NCBI RefSeq assembly: GCF_001436275.1
Contig: NZ_AZEH01000034.1
Coordinates: 117,909 to 154,995, forward strand
Reading direction: 5' to 3'
DNA: 37,087 nucleotides
Source of the DNA: Liquorilactobacillus oeni DSM 19972
Lineage (GTDB): Bacteria > Bacillota > Bacilli > Lactobacillales > Lactobacillaceae
Program-made: the position numbers and the translations under genes
Notes under the pieces: model-generated
What the model was told of the DNA's origin: nothing
Databases searched by the model: none
The model's input: the letters and a program-made list of their open reading frames with translations, nothing else
Part shown: in pieces, positions 15,468 through 23,895 of the stretch
Layout: every line of letters begins with the position of its first letter
Position numbering within the stretch: position 1 is the stretch's first letter

Positions 15468-18107
15468 ATGAAAAATGACGTGCACAAATTCACTAAGCTT
15501 AAGCCCACTGAAGTCGAAAAATATTTTGAAACTTCTTGCATCAAGGGCTTAACAGCCGATTCCGTCACAAAACGCAGAGAAAAATACGGTGATAATGAAT
15601 TGGTGGAGGCTAAAAAGCCTAATCTGCTAATGCAGATAATTCATCACTTGGATGACATTACTTCACTCATTTTATTATTTGCTGTAGCATTGTCTGCGTA
15701 TTTGGCACTCACTACTGATAGTGATTGGACCAAGGCTATTGTAATTGGTGCAATAGTGATCTTGAATGTTGGAATAGCATTATTTCAAGAACATAGTGCA
15801 GAAAAAGCATTATCTGCATTAAAGTCAATGACTCAGCAAACAGTTACAGTTATTCGTGCAGGTGAAAAGCAAGTCATCCCTACAAACGAGTTAGTACCAG
15901 GTGATTTAATCAGTTTAGAGTCTGGCGATATTGTGCCGGCAGATTCTCGAATTATCAAAAGTACCAGTCTTTCTGCCGATGAAGCTATTCTAACAGGTGA
16001 AAGCCTGCCCATTGAAAAGACCGCGAATGCAATGGATGTTGCTCCAGAAAGTTTGGGAGATTCCAAAAACATGCTTTTTTCTGGAACAGCCATCACACAA
16101 GGAACAGCTACTGCGATTGTCACTGCAACAGGAATGCAAACAGAGCTTGGAAAAATCGCAACATTACTAAACACGACTCAAAAGCAGCAGACCCCCTTGT
16201 CCAAACGTTTAGATTCTCTGACCAAAAGGTTATCTTTTGTGGCTGTTTTAGGGGGAACTGCTACTATCTTGATTGCAACACTCTTTCATCAAGAAACTTT
16301 TACAGAAAGCCTTATGTTCGGTGTAAGCCTGGCTATCGCTGCCGTTCCGGAAACATTACCTGTCATTGTCACACTTAGTATGGCACATGGAGTCCAGAAA
16401 ATGGCTAAGAAAAAAGCGATCATTCGTCAGGTATCGGCGGTAGAAACTATTGGAAATGTCAATGTGATTGCATCAGATAAAACAGGTACGTTAACACAAA
16501 ATAAAATGACTATCACTAAATACTGGCCTGAAAATAAAAATGTGCGTACAGTTGAAAAAATAAAAGGCTCTGAAAAACTTGCTAAAGAAGATAAACAATT
16601 TTTAACTTACCTTGGATTATCTACAAATGCCGAATTAACAACAAACGGCAAAGCAGACATTGGAGATCCGACTGAACTTGCAATTGTACATTTATTAGCA
16701 CGTTTTAAAATGACACGTGCAGAATGCGAAAAAAGTTATCCAAGAATCGCCGAAGATCCATTCGATTCAGACAAAAAAACGATGACAACGTGGCATAAGC
16801 GTCCTGATGGTAAATATGTTGCTATTATTAAAGGTGCGATTGATCGAATCCCCTTTGGTAAAAGCGTTGAGAAAAACAAACTATACGATATTCACGACCA
16901 ATTTGCAGCGGAGGCTTTACGCGTTCTAGCAGCTGGCTTTCAGGTATTCGATAGTTTACCTGCTGAAAGAAACGATGACGCTTTAACAGACATCCAGCTT
17001 TTAGGTCTGATTGGAATCATCGATCCACCACGACCAGAAGTAATCCCTGCTATTAAAGCTGCACAAAAAGGTGGAATCGCAACTGTCATGATCACTGGTG
17101 ATCATTTGGAAACAGCCAAGGCGATTGCTCAAGAAATCGGAATTTTAAAAGCAGGAAAGATAGCCATTACAGGACAACAACTGAATGAACTGGATGATGA
17201 AGAATTTGCAGCAAAAATAGATTCTATCCGCGTTTATGCACGTACGTCTCCTGCTGATAAAATCAGAATTGTTAAAGCCTGGCAATCCCATGGTGCGATA
17301 GTCGCAATGACCGGTGATGGTGTTAACGATGCCCCCGCATTGAAAGCTGCCAATGTTGGAATTGCCATGGGTATAACCGGTACTGAAGTTTCCAAAAATG
17401 CAGCCGATATGGTTTTAGCAGACGACAATTTTGCTACTATTATTGAAGCAGTTAAACAGGGACGAACTGTTTACGAAAATATTTTAAAAGCCGTGGAATT
17501 TTTGGTGTCTGTCAACTTTGCACAGATTTTTACCATGGTTGGAGCAATTGCAATGGGCTGGGGAGCCCCAATGACACCAGAACAATTATTGATCGTCAAT
17601 GTCTTAGCTGATGGTATCCCAGGATTCTTCCTCAGCCGTGAAATCGCAGAACCGGGAATTATGAATTTTTCACCCATAAAAAAAGACACCAGCATCTGGT
17701 CGCGAGGACTTGGAAAAAGGGTTGCAGTCCGTTCAGCAACCTACATTATTTTGATTTTAGCCATCTATGTACTTGGGCGCTTTGGTTTAAACAACAACCT
17801 TCCAGAAATTGGAACAACCATGTTGTTTCTCGTTTTGGCAATTGGTTCAATGCTGGACATTTATCCGATTAAAACTCGCCAAAGCATTACAAAACATGCC
17901 TATACAAACAACCCAGCCTTAAATAAAAGTTTAATTTTTACCCTTTTAGGGATCGTAATCATCGCACTTTTCCAACCCTTGGCGACTCTTTTTTCAATTG
18001 CAGCATTGAATCTCACTGAATGGGTGATAGTAATCGTTGCAATTTTTATCCCAACGATAGTGATCGAACTTTATAAACGAAGCCAAGGAAAAATAGCGAA
18101 ATCATAG
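15468..18107 (+). CDS. P2-type cation-translocating ATPase
   Basis: An 879-residue P-type ATPase of Ca2+-ATPase layout: N-terminal domain, M1-M2, actuator domain with LTGESLPIEK, M3-M4, phosphorylation site SDKTGTLTQNKM, nucleotide domain with FDSDKKTMT and KGAIDRI, hinge MTGDGVNDAPAL, then M5-M10. Several classical Ca2+ ligands differ: M4 reads PETLP instead of PEGLP; M5 has NFAQ where SERCA has the N-V-G-E ligand motif; M6 is NVLADG, keeping Asn and Asp. That suggests one cation site, as in PMR1-type Ca2+/Mn2+ pumps; the ion is uncertain. AAGGAGG is 8 nt from the ATG. Confidence 0.85.
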   Translation: MKNDVHKFTKLKPTEVEKYFETSCIKGLTADSVTKRREKYGDNELVEAKKPNLLMQIIHHLDDITSLILLFAVALSAYLALTTDSDWTKAIVIGAIVILNVGIALFQEHSAEKALSALKSMTQQTVTVIRAGEKQVIPTNELVPGDLISLESGDIVPADSRIIKSTSLSADEAILTGESLPIEKTANAMDVAPESLGDSKNMLFSGTAITQGTATAIVTATGMQTELGKIATLLNTTQKQQTPLSKRLDSLTKRLSFVAVLGGTATILIATLFHQETFTESLMFGVSLAIAAVPETLPVIVTLSMAHGVQKMAKKKAIIRQVSAVETIGNVNVIASDKTGTLTQNKMTITKYWPENKNVRTVEKIKGSEKLAKEDKQFLTYLGLSTNAELTTNGKADIGDPTELAIVHLLARFKMTRAECEKSYPRIAEDPFDSDKKTMTTWHKRPDGKYVAIIKGAIDRIPFGKSVEKNKLYDIHDQFAAEALRVLAAGFQVFDSLPAERNDDALTDIQLLGLIGIIDPPRPEVIPAIKAAQKGGIATVMITGDHLETAKAIAQEIGILKAGKIAITGQQLNELDDEEFAAKIDSIRVYARTSPADKIRIVKAWQSHGAIVAMTGDGVNDAPALKAANVGIAMGITGTEVSKNAADMVLADDNFATIIEAVKQGRTVYENILKAVEFLVSVNFAQIFTMVGAIAMGWGAPMTPEQLLIVNVLADGIPGFFLSREIAEPGIMNFSPIKKDTSIWSRGLGKRVAVRSATYIILILAIYVLGRFGLNNNLPEIGTTMLFLVLAIGSMLDIYPIKTRQSITKHAYTNNPALNKSLIFTLLGIVIIALFQPLATLFSIAALNLTEWVIVIVAIFIPTIVIELYKRSQGKIAKS

Positions 18108-18191
18108 ATTTTATTCTTTTTTCTCAACCATAAACGGTTAACTTAAATACCTGCTTTATTCAAAATAAATTAAAATTAGTGAGTAAAAAAT

Positions 18192-18375
18192 AAAACAAAG
18201 GGACTGAGTCAAATATAATTTTTGATTCAGTCCCTTTGTTTTAACCTGTAAGATGCAGATTAACTGTGTTTCAATAGTCAGTCTTTTCCGCTTAACCACA
18301 AATTACTCATAGTCAAGTTCGGACTATGTTCGTAATTAACAGTTAATGCTCAAAGCCTAGCGACTATTGGCACAC
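18192..18375 (-). repeat. Dispersed hairpin repeat, copy B (element plus terminator)
   Basis: In minus orientation. The element 18266-18375 (110 bp) has ends GTGTTTCAATAGTC (18266-18279) and GACTATTGGCACAC (18362-18375) and the 35-bp dyad at 18302-18336. The adjoining hairpin 18192-18242 is close to perfect (AAAACAAAGGGACTGA with its complement). It lies between the convergent ATPase and L-HicDH genes and can serve both. Confidence 0.9.
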
Positions 18376-18381
18376 TTCCTT

Positions 18382-19326
18382 CTAGTCAAACTCGCCCATT
18401 TCTTTCATTGTGCTTTCAAATCTCGTTTTAATGTAATTAGCAGAAGTTTTCAGCTTTTCATTTTCTTCCTCTGTAAGATTAAGCTGAACCTGTTCTAAGA
18501 TGCCCTTTTTACCAACAATTGCAGGATAGGATAAATACGTTCCAACCTCCTCACGATAGTTTGAAACCGGAATTTCAGTTCTGGCATCACTCATAATAAT
18601 ATTAGCTAAACGAACTGCAGCAGTCGCAATTCCGTAATTAGTATATTTTTTACCATGAAAAACAGTATAACCGCCAGCTCTAGCCATTTCATCCAATTTT
18701 TCCAAATCAATATTACGTTCTTTTGCGATTTCGGTAATGGGCCTTCCCAAAACATTAACAGTAGACCATGCAGTAAATTGGGAGTTACCATGCTCGCCTA
18801 GATTATAGCCGGAAACTGAGCGTGGATCGATACTTAATTCTTTTGCCACAGCTCTTCTCATTCTGGATGAATCAAGCAGAGTCCCAGTCCCAATAACCCG
18901 TTCCTTAGGTAATCCAGTGAATACCTGATACATTGAAGTAATGACATCACATGGGTTAGTAATATCAATAAAGACGCCGTTAAAACCTGAGGCTTTAACT
19001 TTTTCGCCAACTGCTTTTGCCGCTTTACCAGTAAAGGGAAGTTCAATAAACCGATCGTGTTCTTTATTATCTTTCTGCAGTTTGATGTTTCCTACTGCAG
19101 AGATCACTACGTCAGCATCTTTGATTGTAGTATAATCATTAACAATAATATTCGTATGTGCATTCAAATTAGACATTGCATCTTCAAAGTCAGTTGCATC
19201 AGCAACTACTTTATCTTCATTTGTGTCAATCAAGACCAGCTCGTCAGCAAACCCGCCTGCAACTATGTAGTGTGCAACAGTTGAACCGACATGCCCCATT
19301 CCAATTACACCGATTTTTCTTGTCAT
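18382..19326 (-). CDS. L-2-hydroxyisocaproate dehydrogenase (LDH family)
   Basis: 314 residues. It reduces branched 2-oxo acids such as 2-oxoisocaproate (from leucine) to the 2-hydroxy acid with NADH. Rossmann Gly motif IGMGHVGSTVAHYIV; GNIKLQKDN in place of the LDH substrate loop sequence; DPRSVSGYNLGEHGNSQ with the catalytic His; AWSTVNVLGRP. These are closer to L-HicDH of Weissella confusa than to housekeeping LDH, from remembered sequence. The start is supported by AAAGGAGG. It lies 156 bp downstream of brnQ on the same strand, so leucine import and 2-oxoisocaproate reduction are linked. The gap has only AT-rich sequence with a weak TGTAAAA/TTTTACA hairpin. Confidence 0.85.
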   Translation of the reverse strand: MTRKIGVIGMGHVGSTVAHYIVAGGFADELVLIDTNEDKVVADATDFEDAMSNLNAHTNIIVNDYTTIKDADVVISAVGNIKLQKDNKEHDRFIELPFTGKAAKAVGEKVKASGFNGVFIDITNPCDVITSMYQVFTGLPKERVIGTGTLLDSSRMRRAVAKELSIDPRSVSGYNLGEHGNSQFTAWSTVNVLGRPITEIAKERNIDLEKLDEMARAGGYTVFHGKKYTNYGIATAAVRLANIIMSDARTEIPVSNYREEVGTYLSYPAIVGKKGILEQVQLNLTEEENEKLKTSANYIKTRFESTMKEMGEFD

Positions 19327-19482
19327 ACAATTTCCTCCTTTTTGTTACTTACAAAAGCAGTGTATCATATTATTTAGCTCTTTTTTCATTTTAATTTAAT
19401 TAATTTATCATCAGGGCCTCAAAAACAAAGTTAACACAAATCATTTGAAAACTGTAAAATTCTTTTACACAACGTCAGTTTT

Positions 19483-20901
19483 TTATTTAAGCCTTTCGTC
19501 TTGCTGTTTTACATAAGTAGAAGTGCTCTTGACCCTTGAAAAAACAGGGGCTACAAAATGATATCCCAAACCAAGCACTGCTCCGATAAAAGCAGGAACC
19601 ACCCAGTCCATCCCAAGCGATGCGAATGGAAGTACACTACGCTGGAAAACGGCTGCAGCAACTCCGAATGAACTTTGGCTAACTACAGGCGGGAAAGCAC
19701 CAATCATATCAAATAAAGCAGGAATGGCTGTAAAAATAACTACAAAAGCATAAACAACAGGATCGCGCTTAAACAGCGGGGAACAAACAGACAACAAGAT
19801 CAAAACCATTGCAAATGGATAGAGGAACATCAGCATAGGGGTCGACCATTCAATAATAGTGTCCAAACCGAAATTTGCAGTTGCAAATGACGCCAGACAC
19901 ATCAACCCTAACCAAACACGATAGCTCACCCTAGTAAAATGCTTATGAAAATCCTGAGCAAAAGCGGCTACTAAACCGATCGCAGTTGCTAAACAAGTAA
20001 CAGTTAATAAGGTTGCTAAAAGCGCATGTCCGAAACCTCCCAAATAGTAGGTTACTAATTGGTTAAATGCAACTCCGCCATTATCGGACAGCTTATAAAC
20101 AGACAATGATGCTGCGCCTATCCAGATCAGCACTATATAGATTAATCCAATTGCACTCGTGGCAAAAATACCGGCTTTTGCTGTTACTTTAGCATTGCTG
20201 TTTGAGCGTGTCTTCCCTAACTGCTTAATTGCACTAACAATAGTTACACCAAAGGCCAAACCAGCAAGGGCATCCATTGTATTGTATCCTTGCAAGAAGC
20301 CATTAAAAAAAGATGTATGCCGATAAGCTGGAGTTACTGTTGCAGTAGCGGCATTCCCCATTGGACTAAGAAATGACAGCAGAAAAATACTGAATAATAA
20401 CAAAAGAAATAACGGATTCAAAACTTTGCCGACGCTCGACATAACGTTTGACTCGCGATAAGAAACGAAAAATGCAAGACCGAAAAACAACGCTGTAAAG
20501 ACAAGCAGCCCGGCATGACTCCAAGAAGCCGGCAAAAGCGGCTGTACTCCAACAGTAAATGGAACAGTAGCAGTACGCGGTGTTCCAAATAATGGTCCAA
20601 TTGTAGCGTGGATCAATACCATAAAAGTTAGTGCAAAAACTGACCCTAGGGGTTTCCCGATGTCATAAACACCCTCCGATCTGGTAACACTGATTGCTAA
20701 CACAGAAAGCAGCGGTAATAATACTGCCGTCAAAAGAAAGCCGACTGTAGCCATCACCCAGTGGGAACCTGCCATCTGTCCTAAATGAATGGGAAAGATC
20801 AAATTACCTGCGCCAAAAAATAGTCCAAAAAGCAGCGAGCTAACCACAAAATAGTCTTTCTTAGTTAGCTGTTTATCATTTAAATCATGTAATTCGTTCA
20901 T
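19483..20901 (-). CDS. brnQ: Branched-chain amino acid carrier BrnQ
   Basis: 472 residues, twelve helices, LIVCS family: Na+- or H+-coupled uptake of Leu, Ile and Val. Family markers: VVSSLLFGLFFGAGNLIFPIHLG at the first helix, GPLFGTPRTATVPF and MDALAGLAFG in the middle. It is the first full-size gene behind a T-box leader; a 28-codon ORF overlaps its start by 17 nt. Its own Shine-Dalgarno is GGGAG 10 nt before the ATG and lies inside that short ORF, allowing translational coupling. Confidence 0.95.
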   Translation of the reverse strand: MNELHDLNDKQLTKKDYFVVSSLLFGLFFGAGNLIFPIHLGQMAGSHWVMATVGFLLTAVLLPLLSVLAISVTRSEGVYDIGKPLGSVFALTFMVLIHATIGPLFGTPRTATVPFTVGVQPLLPASWSHAGLLVFTALFFGLAFFVSYRESNVMSSVGKVLNPLFLLLLFSIFLLSFLSPMGNAATATVTPAYRHTSFFNGFLQGYNTMDALAGLAFGVTIVSAIKQLGKTRSNSNAKVTAKAGIFATSAIGLIYIVLIWIGAASLSVYKLSDNGGVAFNQLVTYYLGGFGHALLATLLTVTCLATAIGLVAAFAQDFHKHFTRVSYRVWLGLMCLASFATANFGLDTIIEWSTPMLMFLYPFAMVLILLSVCSPLFKRDPVVYAFVVIFTAIPALFDMIGAFPPVVSQSSFGVAAAVFQRSVLPFASLGMDWVVPAFIGAVLGLGYHFVAPVFSRVKSTSTYVKQQDERLK

Positions 20902-20971
20902 AGTTAATAATCTCCCAACGTAGTCTCGATTTTTTCATACTTTGTCTTAACTTACTAATCTGAGGTTTCAT
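20885..20971 (-). CDS. 28-residue ORF overlapping the brnQ start
   Basis: ATG at 20971 with AAAGGAG 8 nt before it, better than brnQ's own site. It encodes a basic peptide starting MKPQISKLRQ and ends TGA at 20885-20887, 17 nt inside brnQ in another frame. It lies just after the T-box terminator. It is either a coupling cistron that feeds ribosomes to brnQ or a short peptide with its own role; no homologue is recognised. Confidence 0.5.
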   Translation of the reverse strand: MKPQISKLRQSMKKSRLRWEIINYERIT

Positions 20972-20991
20972 AAAATCATCTCCTTTAATAA

Positions 20992-21275
20992 CAAAAAAGC
21001 ACCTCCCGACTCGTCTTTCGAATCAGAGGGTGCTGACGCACGGTACCACCTCATATTGTAGTTTCTTCAACAAAGAAACTACCACTTCACGTACAGTCTT
21101 AAAGACGATACGCTAACACTATAATGGGTGTTACCAATGTACTTTACTAATATTCAGGACATCGCTCAAAAGGGATTTTCCTAACTTGGAACATGCTTTC
21201 TTTCACCTGACGAAACTCGCTTTATGTTTCAGAATTAGTACTCAACTTTCTCACAGCGTTTTTTAATTAATCTTT
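20992..21275 (-). promoter_or_regulatory. T-box riboswitch controlling brnQ
   Basis: On the minus strand the leader contains the T-box core GAGGTGGTACCGTGCG (21036-21051), the AGTA motif of stem I (in GTTGAGTACTAA) and a terminator (20992-21034: AGCACC...GGTGCT stem then T6). The UGGU bulge would pair with an uncharged tRNA ending ACCA, i.e. discriminator A73, as tRNA-Leu, -Ile and -Val have. The specifier codon was not assigned with confidence; CTG in the 3' side of the specifier loop is a candidate for Leu. Uncharged tRNA would allow read-through into brnQ. Confidence 0.9.
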
Positions 21276-21281
21276 GCGATG

Positions 21282-21310
21282 ATTATAAAAAAGTATTTCT
21301 AAGATGTCAA
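21282..21310 (-). promoter_or_regulatory. Sigma-A promoter of the brnQ T-box transcript
   Basis: On the minus strand: TTGACA (21310-21305), 17-bp spacer, TATAAT (21287-21282). Full consensus match. The start would be near 21275, giving a leader of about 300 nt before the short ORF. Confidence 0.8.
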
Positions 21311-21438
21311 TCATAAATTTAACTAGTTTCCTTTCTTGATTACAGATCACCGCAACTACTTCCATATATGACCCTAATTAAATGCTATTTCAAAAATATG
21401 CTTATAGGTTCATAACTAATTTCTTTTTAAATTCCCTA

Positions 21439-21466
21439 TTGTTTTTTTAATTCAGCTTGTTATAAT
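21439..21466 (+). promoter_or_regulatory. Promoter of the oppA leader transcript
   Basis: TTGTTT (21439-21444), 16-bp spacer, TATAAT (21461-21466), with an extended -10 TG at 21458-21459. A start near 21473 would leave about 50 nt before the leader peptide and about 306 nt before oppA. Confidence 0.65.
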
Positions 21467-21524
21467 AAGAACATTCGTTGGAAAAACTGCACAGCAGTTA
21501 AAAAATAAGGGAGGTTAGATAAGC

Positions 21525-21629
21525 ATGTCATGTATAAATAATAAAGCTATTTATTTATCAGTAATTCAAATTATTAGCCTAGTCATTATTAGCCCGCACG
21601 ATGTGCTATCTAATGTCTCGGCTTTTTAA
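21525..21629 (+). CDS. Ile/Val/Leu-rich leader peptide of the oppA attenuator
   Basis: A 34-codon ORF with GGGAGG 10 nt before its ATG. It contains seven Ile, four Val and three Leu, including ATT-CAA-ATT-ATT at 21564-21575 and GTC-ATT-ATT at 21582-21590. The stop TAA (21627-21629) is 16 nt before the second segment of a hairpin series. The richness in branched-chain codons, placement after a promoter and before a terminator, and lack of protein-like character point to a regulatory leader like those of ilv operons. Function is inferred from structure only. Confidence 0.65.
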   Translation: MSCINNKAIYLSVIQIISLVIISPHDVLSNVSAF

Positions 21630-21739
21630 AAACCGAAAATTGGAGCCCACCGTGCGGAGAAATTTTTTGCTTAGCAGGTGGGCGTTATTATTTTGAGTTC
21701 TTAAAACTCGCCTGCTAGAAATTAGCGGGTGAGTTTTTT
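21594..21739 (+). promoter_or_regulatory. Transcription attenuator with competing hairpins upstream of oppA
   Basis: Segments: 1 CCGCACG 21594-21600; 2 GCCCACC 21645-21651 with CGTGCGG 21651-21657; 3 AGCAGGTGGGC 21673-21683; 4 AACTCGCCTGCT 21705-21716; 5 AGCGGGTGAGTT 21724-21735. Possible pairings: 1:2 (7 bp), 2:3 (7 bp), 3:4 (AGCAGG/CCTGCT) and 4:5, a 14-bp stem with T734-739, a strong intrinsic terminator. Neighbouring pairings exclude one another. Early ribosome stalling at the Ile block leaves segment 1 free, giving 1:2, then 3:4, and no terminator. Full translation covers segment 1, giving 2:3 and then terminator 4:5. Confidence 0.65.
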
Positions 21740-21778
21740 GTTATTTTAAAGTCGAGTTCTTCTCAAGGGGGATTTTTT

Positions 21779-23407
21779 GTGAATTGGAAAAAAGTTTTAT
21801 CTGTATCAACGGTTTTTGCAATAAGTGGTCTTGCACTTACTGCATGTGGTAGTAAAAGTTCCGGACAGGCTGCATCCAAACAAGTGCTGCGCTGGTCAGA
21901 AACTTCTGAAATGCAGACCTTAGATCTTTCAAAAGTAGTAGATACAGTCAGTTCCGACATGATCAGCAACAGTACAGAAGGACTTTACCGTCTTGGAAAG
22001 AACAGTAAAGTCACGCCTGGTCTTGCCACAAAAACACAAGTTTCAGATAATGGATTGAAGTATACTTTTACACTGCGCAAAAACAGCAAGTGGTCAAATG
22101 GTGATCCAGTAACCGCAAATGATTTTGTGTATTCATGGCGCAGAACGGTTTCACCGAAGACTGCCTCAGAGTATGCCTATATTTTTGAGGGAATCAAAAA
22201 CGCAGCAGCTATTTCTGCTGGGCAAAAACCCGCTTCCACATTGGGTGTAAAAGCACAAGGCAAGTATAAATTAGTGGTTACCCTGGAGCGGAATATTCCG
22301 TACTTTAAACTTTTAATGGGCTTCACTACCTTCTTCCCGCAAGATCAAAAAGCAGTTGAAAAATATGGTTCAAAATACGGAACTGCTGCAAAGTATATGG
22401 TCTATAACGGCCCTTACAAAGTAACCGGCTGGAGCGGTTCAAACTTGAAATGGAATTTGGTTAAAAACAACAACTATTGGGATAAAAAGAACGTAAAACT
22501 TGATAATATTTCTTTCCAAGTGACAAAGAGTCCAACAACTTCATATAATCTTTATCAAGATAATAAGCTGGATGAAACGTATCTGAATGCTGAACAGGCT
22601 AAACAGTTAAGCAATAATAAAGAATATGTTTCATTAAAACAAGCCCGTACTAACTACTTGGAATTCAATCAGGCCAAAAAAGAATTCCAAAATAAAAAGA
22701 TTCGTGAAGCAATCTCTTATGCGGTCAATCGTCAGCAACTGGTGACAAAAGTTTTGGGTAATGGCTCGCTTCCAGCTGAGAGTATTGTTTCAAAAGGATT
22801 AGCGCTTCGCAATAATAAAGATTTTTCCGATGCTGCCAAGACAACGGCTGGCGTATCCTATAACAAAACAAAAGCACAAAAGTTGTGGAAAGAAGGCTTA
22901 AAAGAATTAGGTGTCAAAAGTTTAAGCTTTTCTCTGCTCAGTGACGATGACGACGTTAACAAGTCTGTTTCAACTTACCTGCAAAGCCAACTCGAAACTA
23001 ATCTGCCAGGTGCCAACGTTTCAGTGTTGAACTTGCCTAAAAAGACAAGGATCACCCGCTCAACAAGCGGACAGTTTGATGTCGTAGTTTCCGGCTGGGC
23101 TGCCGATTTCTCAGACCCGATCAGCTTCTTAGACCTCTTCACCAAAAATAATTCTTATAATTTTGGTAAATGGAGTAATGAACAGTATGATAAAATGATT
23201 ACTGCTTCTAAAACAACCGATGTTAACAACAGCAGTAAACGCTGGGATGATTTGGTACGGGCATCTAAGCTCTTGAACGAAGAACAAGGTGTAGCACCTC
23301 TTTATCAATTATCTCAAGCTCAAATGCTGAAAAGCAAAGTCAAGGGTGTTATTTATAATACTGCTGGGGTAGCATTCAACTTTAAGAATGCTTATATCAC
23401 CAAATAA
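21779..23407 (+). CDS. oppA: OppA-like peptide-binding lipoprotein
   Basis: 542 residues from the GTG at 21779, with AAGGGGGA 6 nt upstream. The signal peptide ends in lipobox LTAC (Cys at about 23), so it is anchored to the outer face of the membrane. The mature part is a family 5 solute-binding protein: YTFTLRKNSKWSNGDPVTANDFVYSWRRTV and GPYKVTGWSG are typical. It captures oligopeptides for an Opp-type ABC transporter, but no permease or ATPase genes are adjacent, so it must use a transporter encoded elsewhere. It sits behind the leader-peptide attenuator. A second oppA-like gene at 30.3-31.9 kb has the same layout and many shared motifs. Confidence 0.9.
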   Translation: MNWKKVLSVSTVFAISGLALTACGSKSSGQAASKQVLRWSETSEMQTLDLSKVVDTVSSDMISNSTEGLYRLGKNSKVTPGLATKTQVSDNGLKYTFTLRKNSKWSNGDPVTANDFVYSWRRTVSPKTASEYAYIFEGIKNAAAISAGQKPASTLGVKAQGKYKLVVTLERNIPYFKLLMGFTTFFPQDQKAVEKYGSKYGTAAKYMVYNGPYKVTGWSGSNLKWNLVKNNNYWDKKNVKLDNISFQVTKSPTTSYNLYQDNKLDETYLNAEQAKQLSNNKEYVSLKQARTNYLEFNQAKKEFQNKKIREAISYAVNRQQLVTKVLGNGSLPAESIVSKGLALRNNKDFSDAAKTTAGVSYNKTKAQKLWKEGLKELGVKSLSFSLLSDDDDVNKSVSTYLQSQLETNLPGANVSVLNLPKKTRITRSTSGQFDVVVSGWAADFSDPISFLDLFTKNNSYNFGKWSNEQYDKMITASKTTDVNNSSKRWDDLVRASKLLNEEQGVAPLYQLSQAQMLKSKVKGVIYNTAGVAFNFKNAYITK

Positions 23408-23539
23408 AAATTTTTAACTGCTTTAAATTTTTAAAGAAGCGATAATTAAGGTATGCAGTATCTTGATTAACTCGTGTTTAAACAAAAGAAACTAGCTACT
23501 GAAACAAATTAGTATAAATGAATGCTGCAGAATGTTTAT

Positions 23540-23675
23540 AAAGAGGCCTAGGTCAAAAGCTATATTTTGATCTAGACCTCTTTTTAACCTATTATATACG
23601 AATTAATGTGTTTCAATAGTCAGCCCTTTTTCGCCTAACCGTCAATTACTCATGGTTTAGCAGCTACTGACACAC
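23540..23675 (-). repeat. Dispersed hairpin repeat, copy D (internally deleted, plus terminator)
   Basis: Minus orientation. The element 23608-23675 is 68 bp: end GTGTTTCAATAGTC (23608-23621) is intact, the other end is GCTACTGACACAC, and the left arm and loop of the internal dyad are missing. Hairpin 23540-23583 (AAAGAGG...CCTCTTT with TCAAAA/TTTTGA at the tip) is nearly perfect over 17 bp, with T run 581-585. It lies between oppA (+) and the zinc-ribbon gene (-). Bases 23408-23539 hold nothing else recognised. Confidence 0.8.
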
Positions 23676-23699
23676 TTTTTTGTATGTACATCCATGGGC

Positions 23700-23849
23700 T
23701 TACTGTTCTTTGAAATTCGACTTAAAAATAAAACGGCAGTTCCTGCAAATATTAAACCCATAATTAATTAGCATGGTATGTCCGCAACGCGGACAATTTC
23801 CATAAAAAGGCTTGCGAATAACAATTTTTTTTTGCTCACTCTTTTTCAT
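23700..23849 (-). CDS. 49-residue zinc-ribbon protein
   Basis: ATG at 23849 with GGAG 4 nt upstream, stop at 23700-23702. A basic N terminus (MKKSEQKKIVIRK) leads into two knuckles, NCPRCGH and ICRNCRF, i.e. CxxC (residues 19/22) and CxxC (35/38), as in a zinc ribbon. Such small ribbons are seen in translation or transcription accessory proteins and many unknowns; no function can be assigned. It lies 46 bp after degV on the same strand and is probably cotranscribed. Its 3' end is 25 bp from repeat copy D. Confidence 0.65.
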   Translation of the reverse strand: MKKSEQKKIVIRKPFYGNCPRCGHTMLINYGFNICRNCRFIFKSNFKEQ

Positions 23850-23895
23850 AGCTCTCCGCCCTTCAACATACTCATGTATTAGTTAAACATGTTCT

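Noticed and set aside
19440-19470. TGTAAAA/TTTTACA palindrome downstream of brnQ as a regulatory site
   Set aside because: A short AT-only hairpin; equally explained as a weak terminator or chance in AT-rich DNA.
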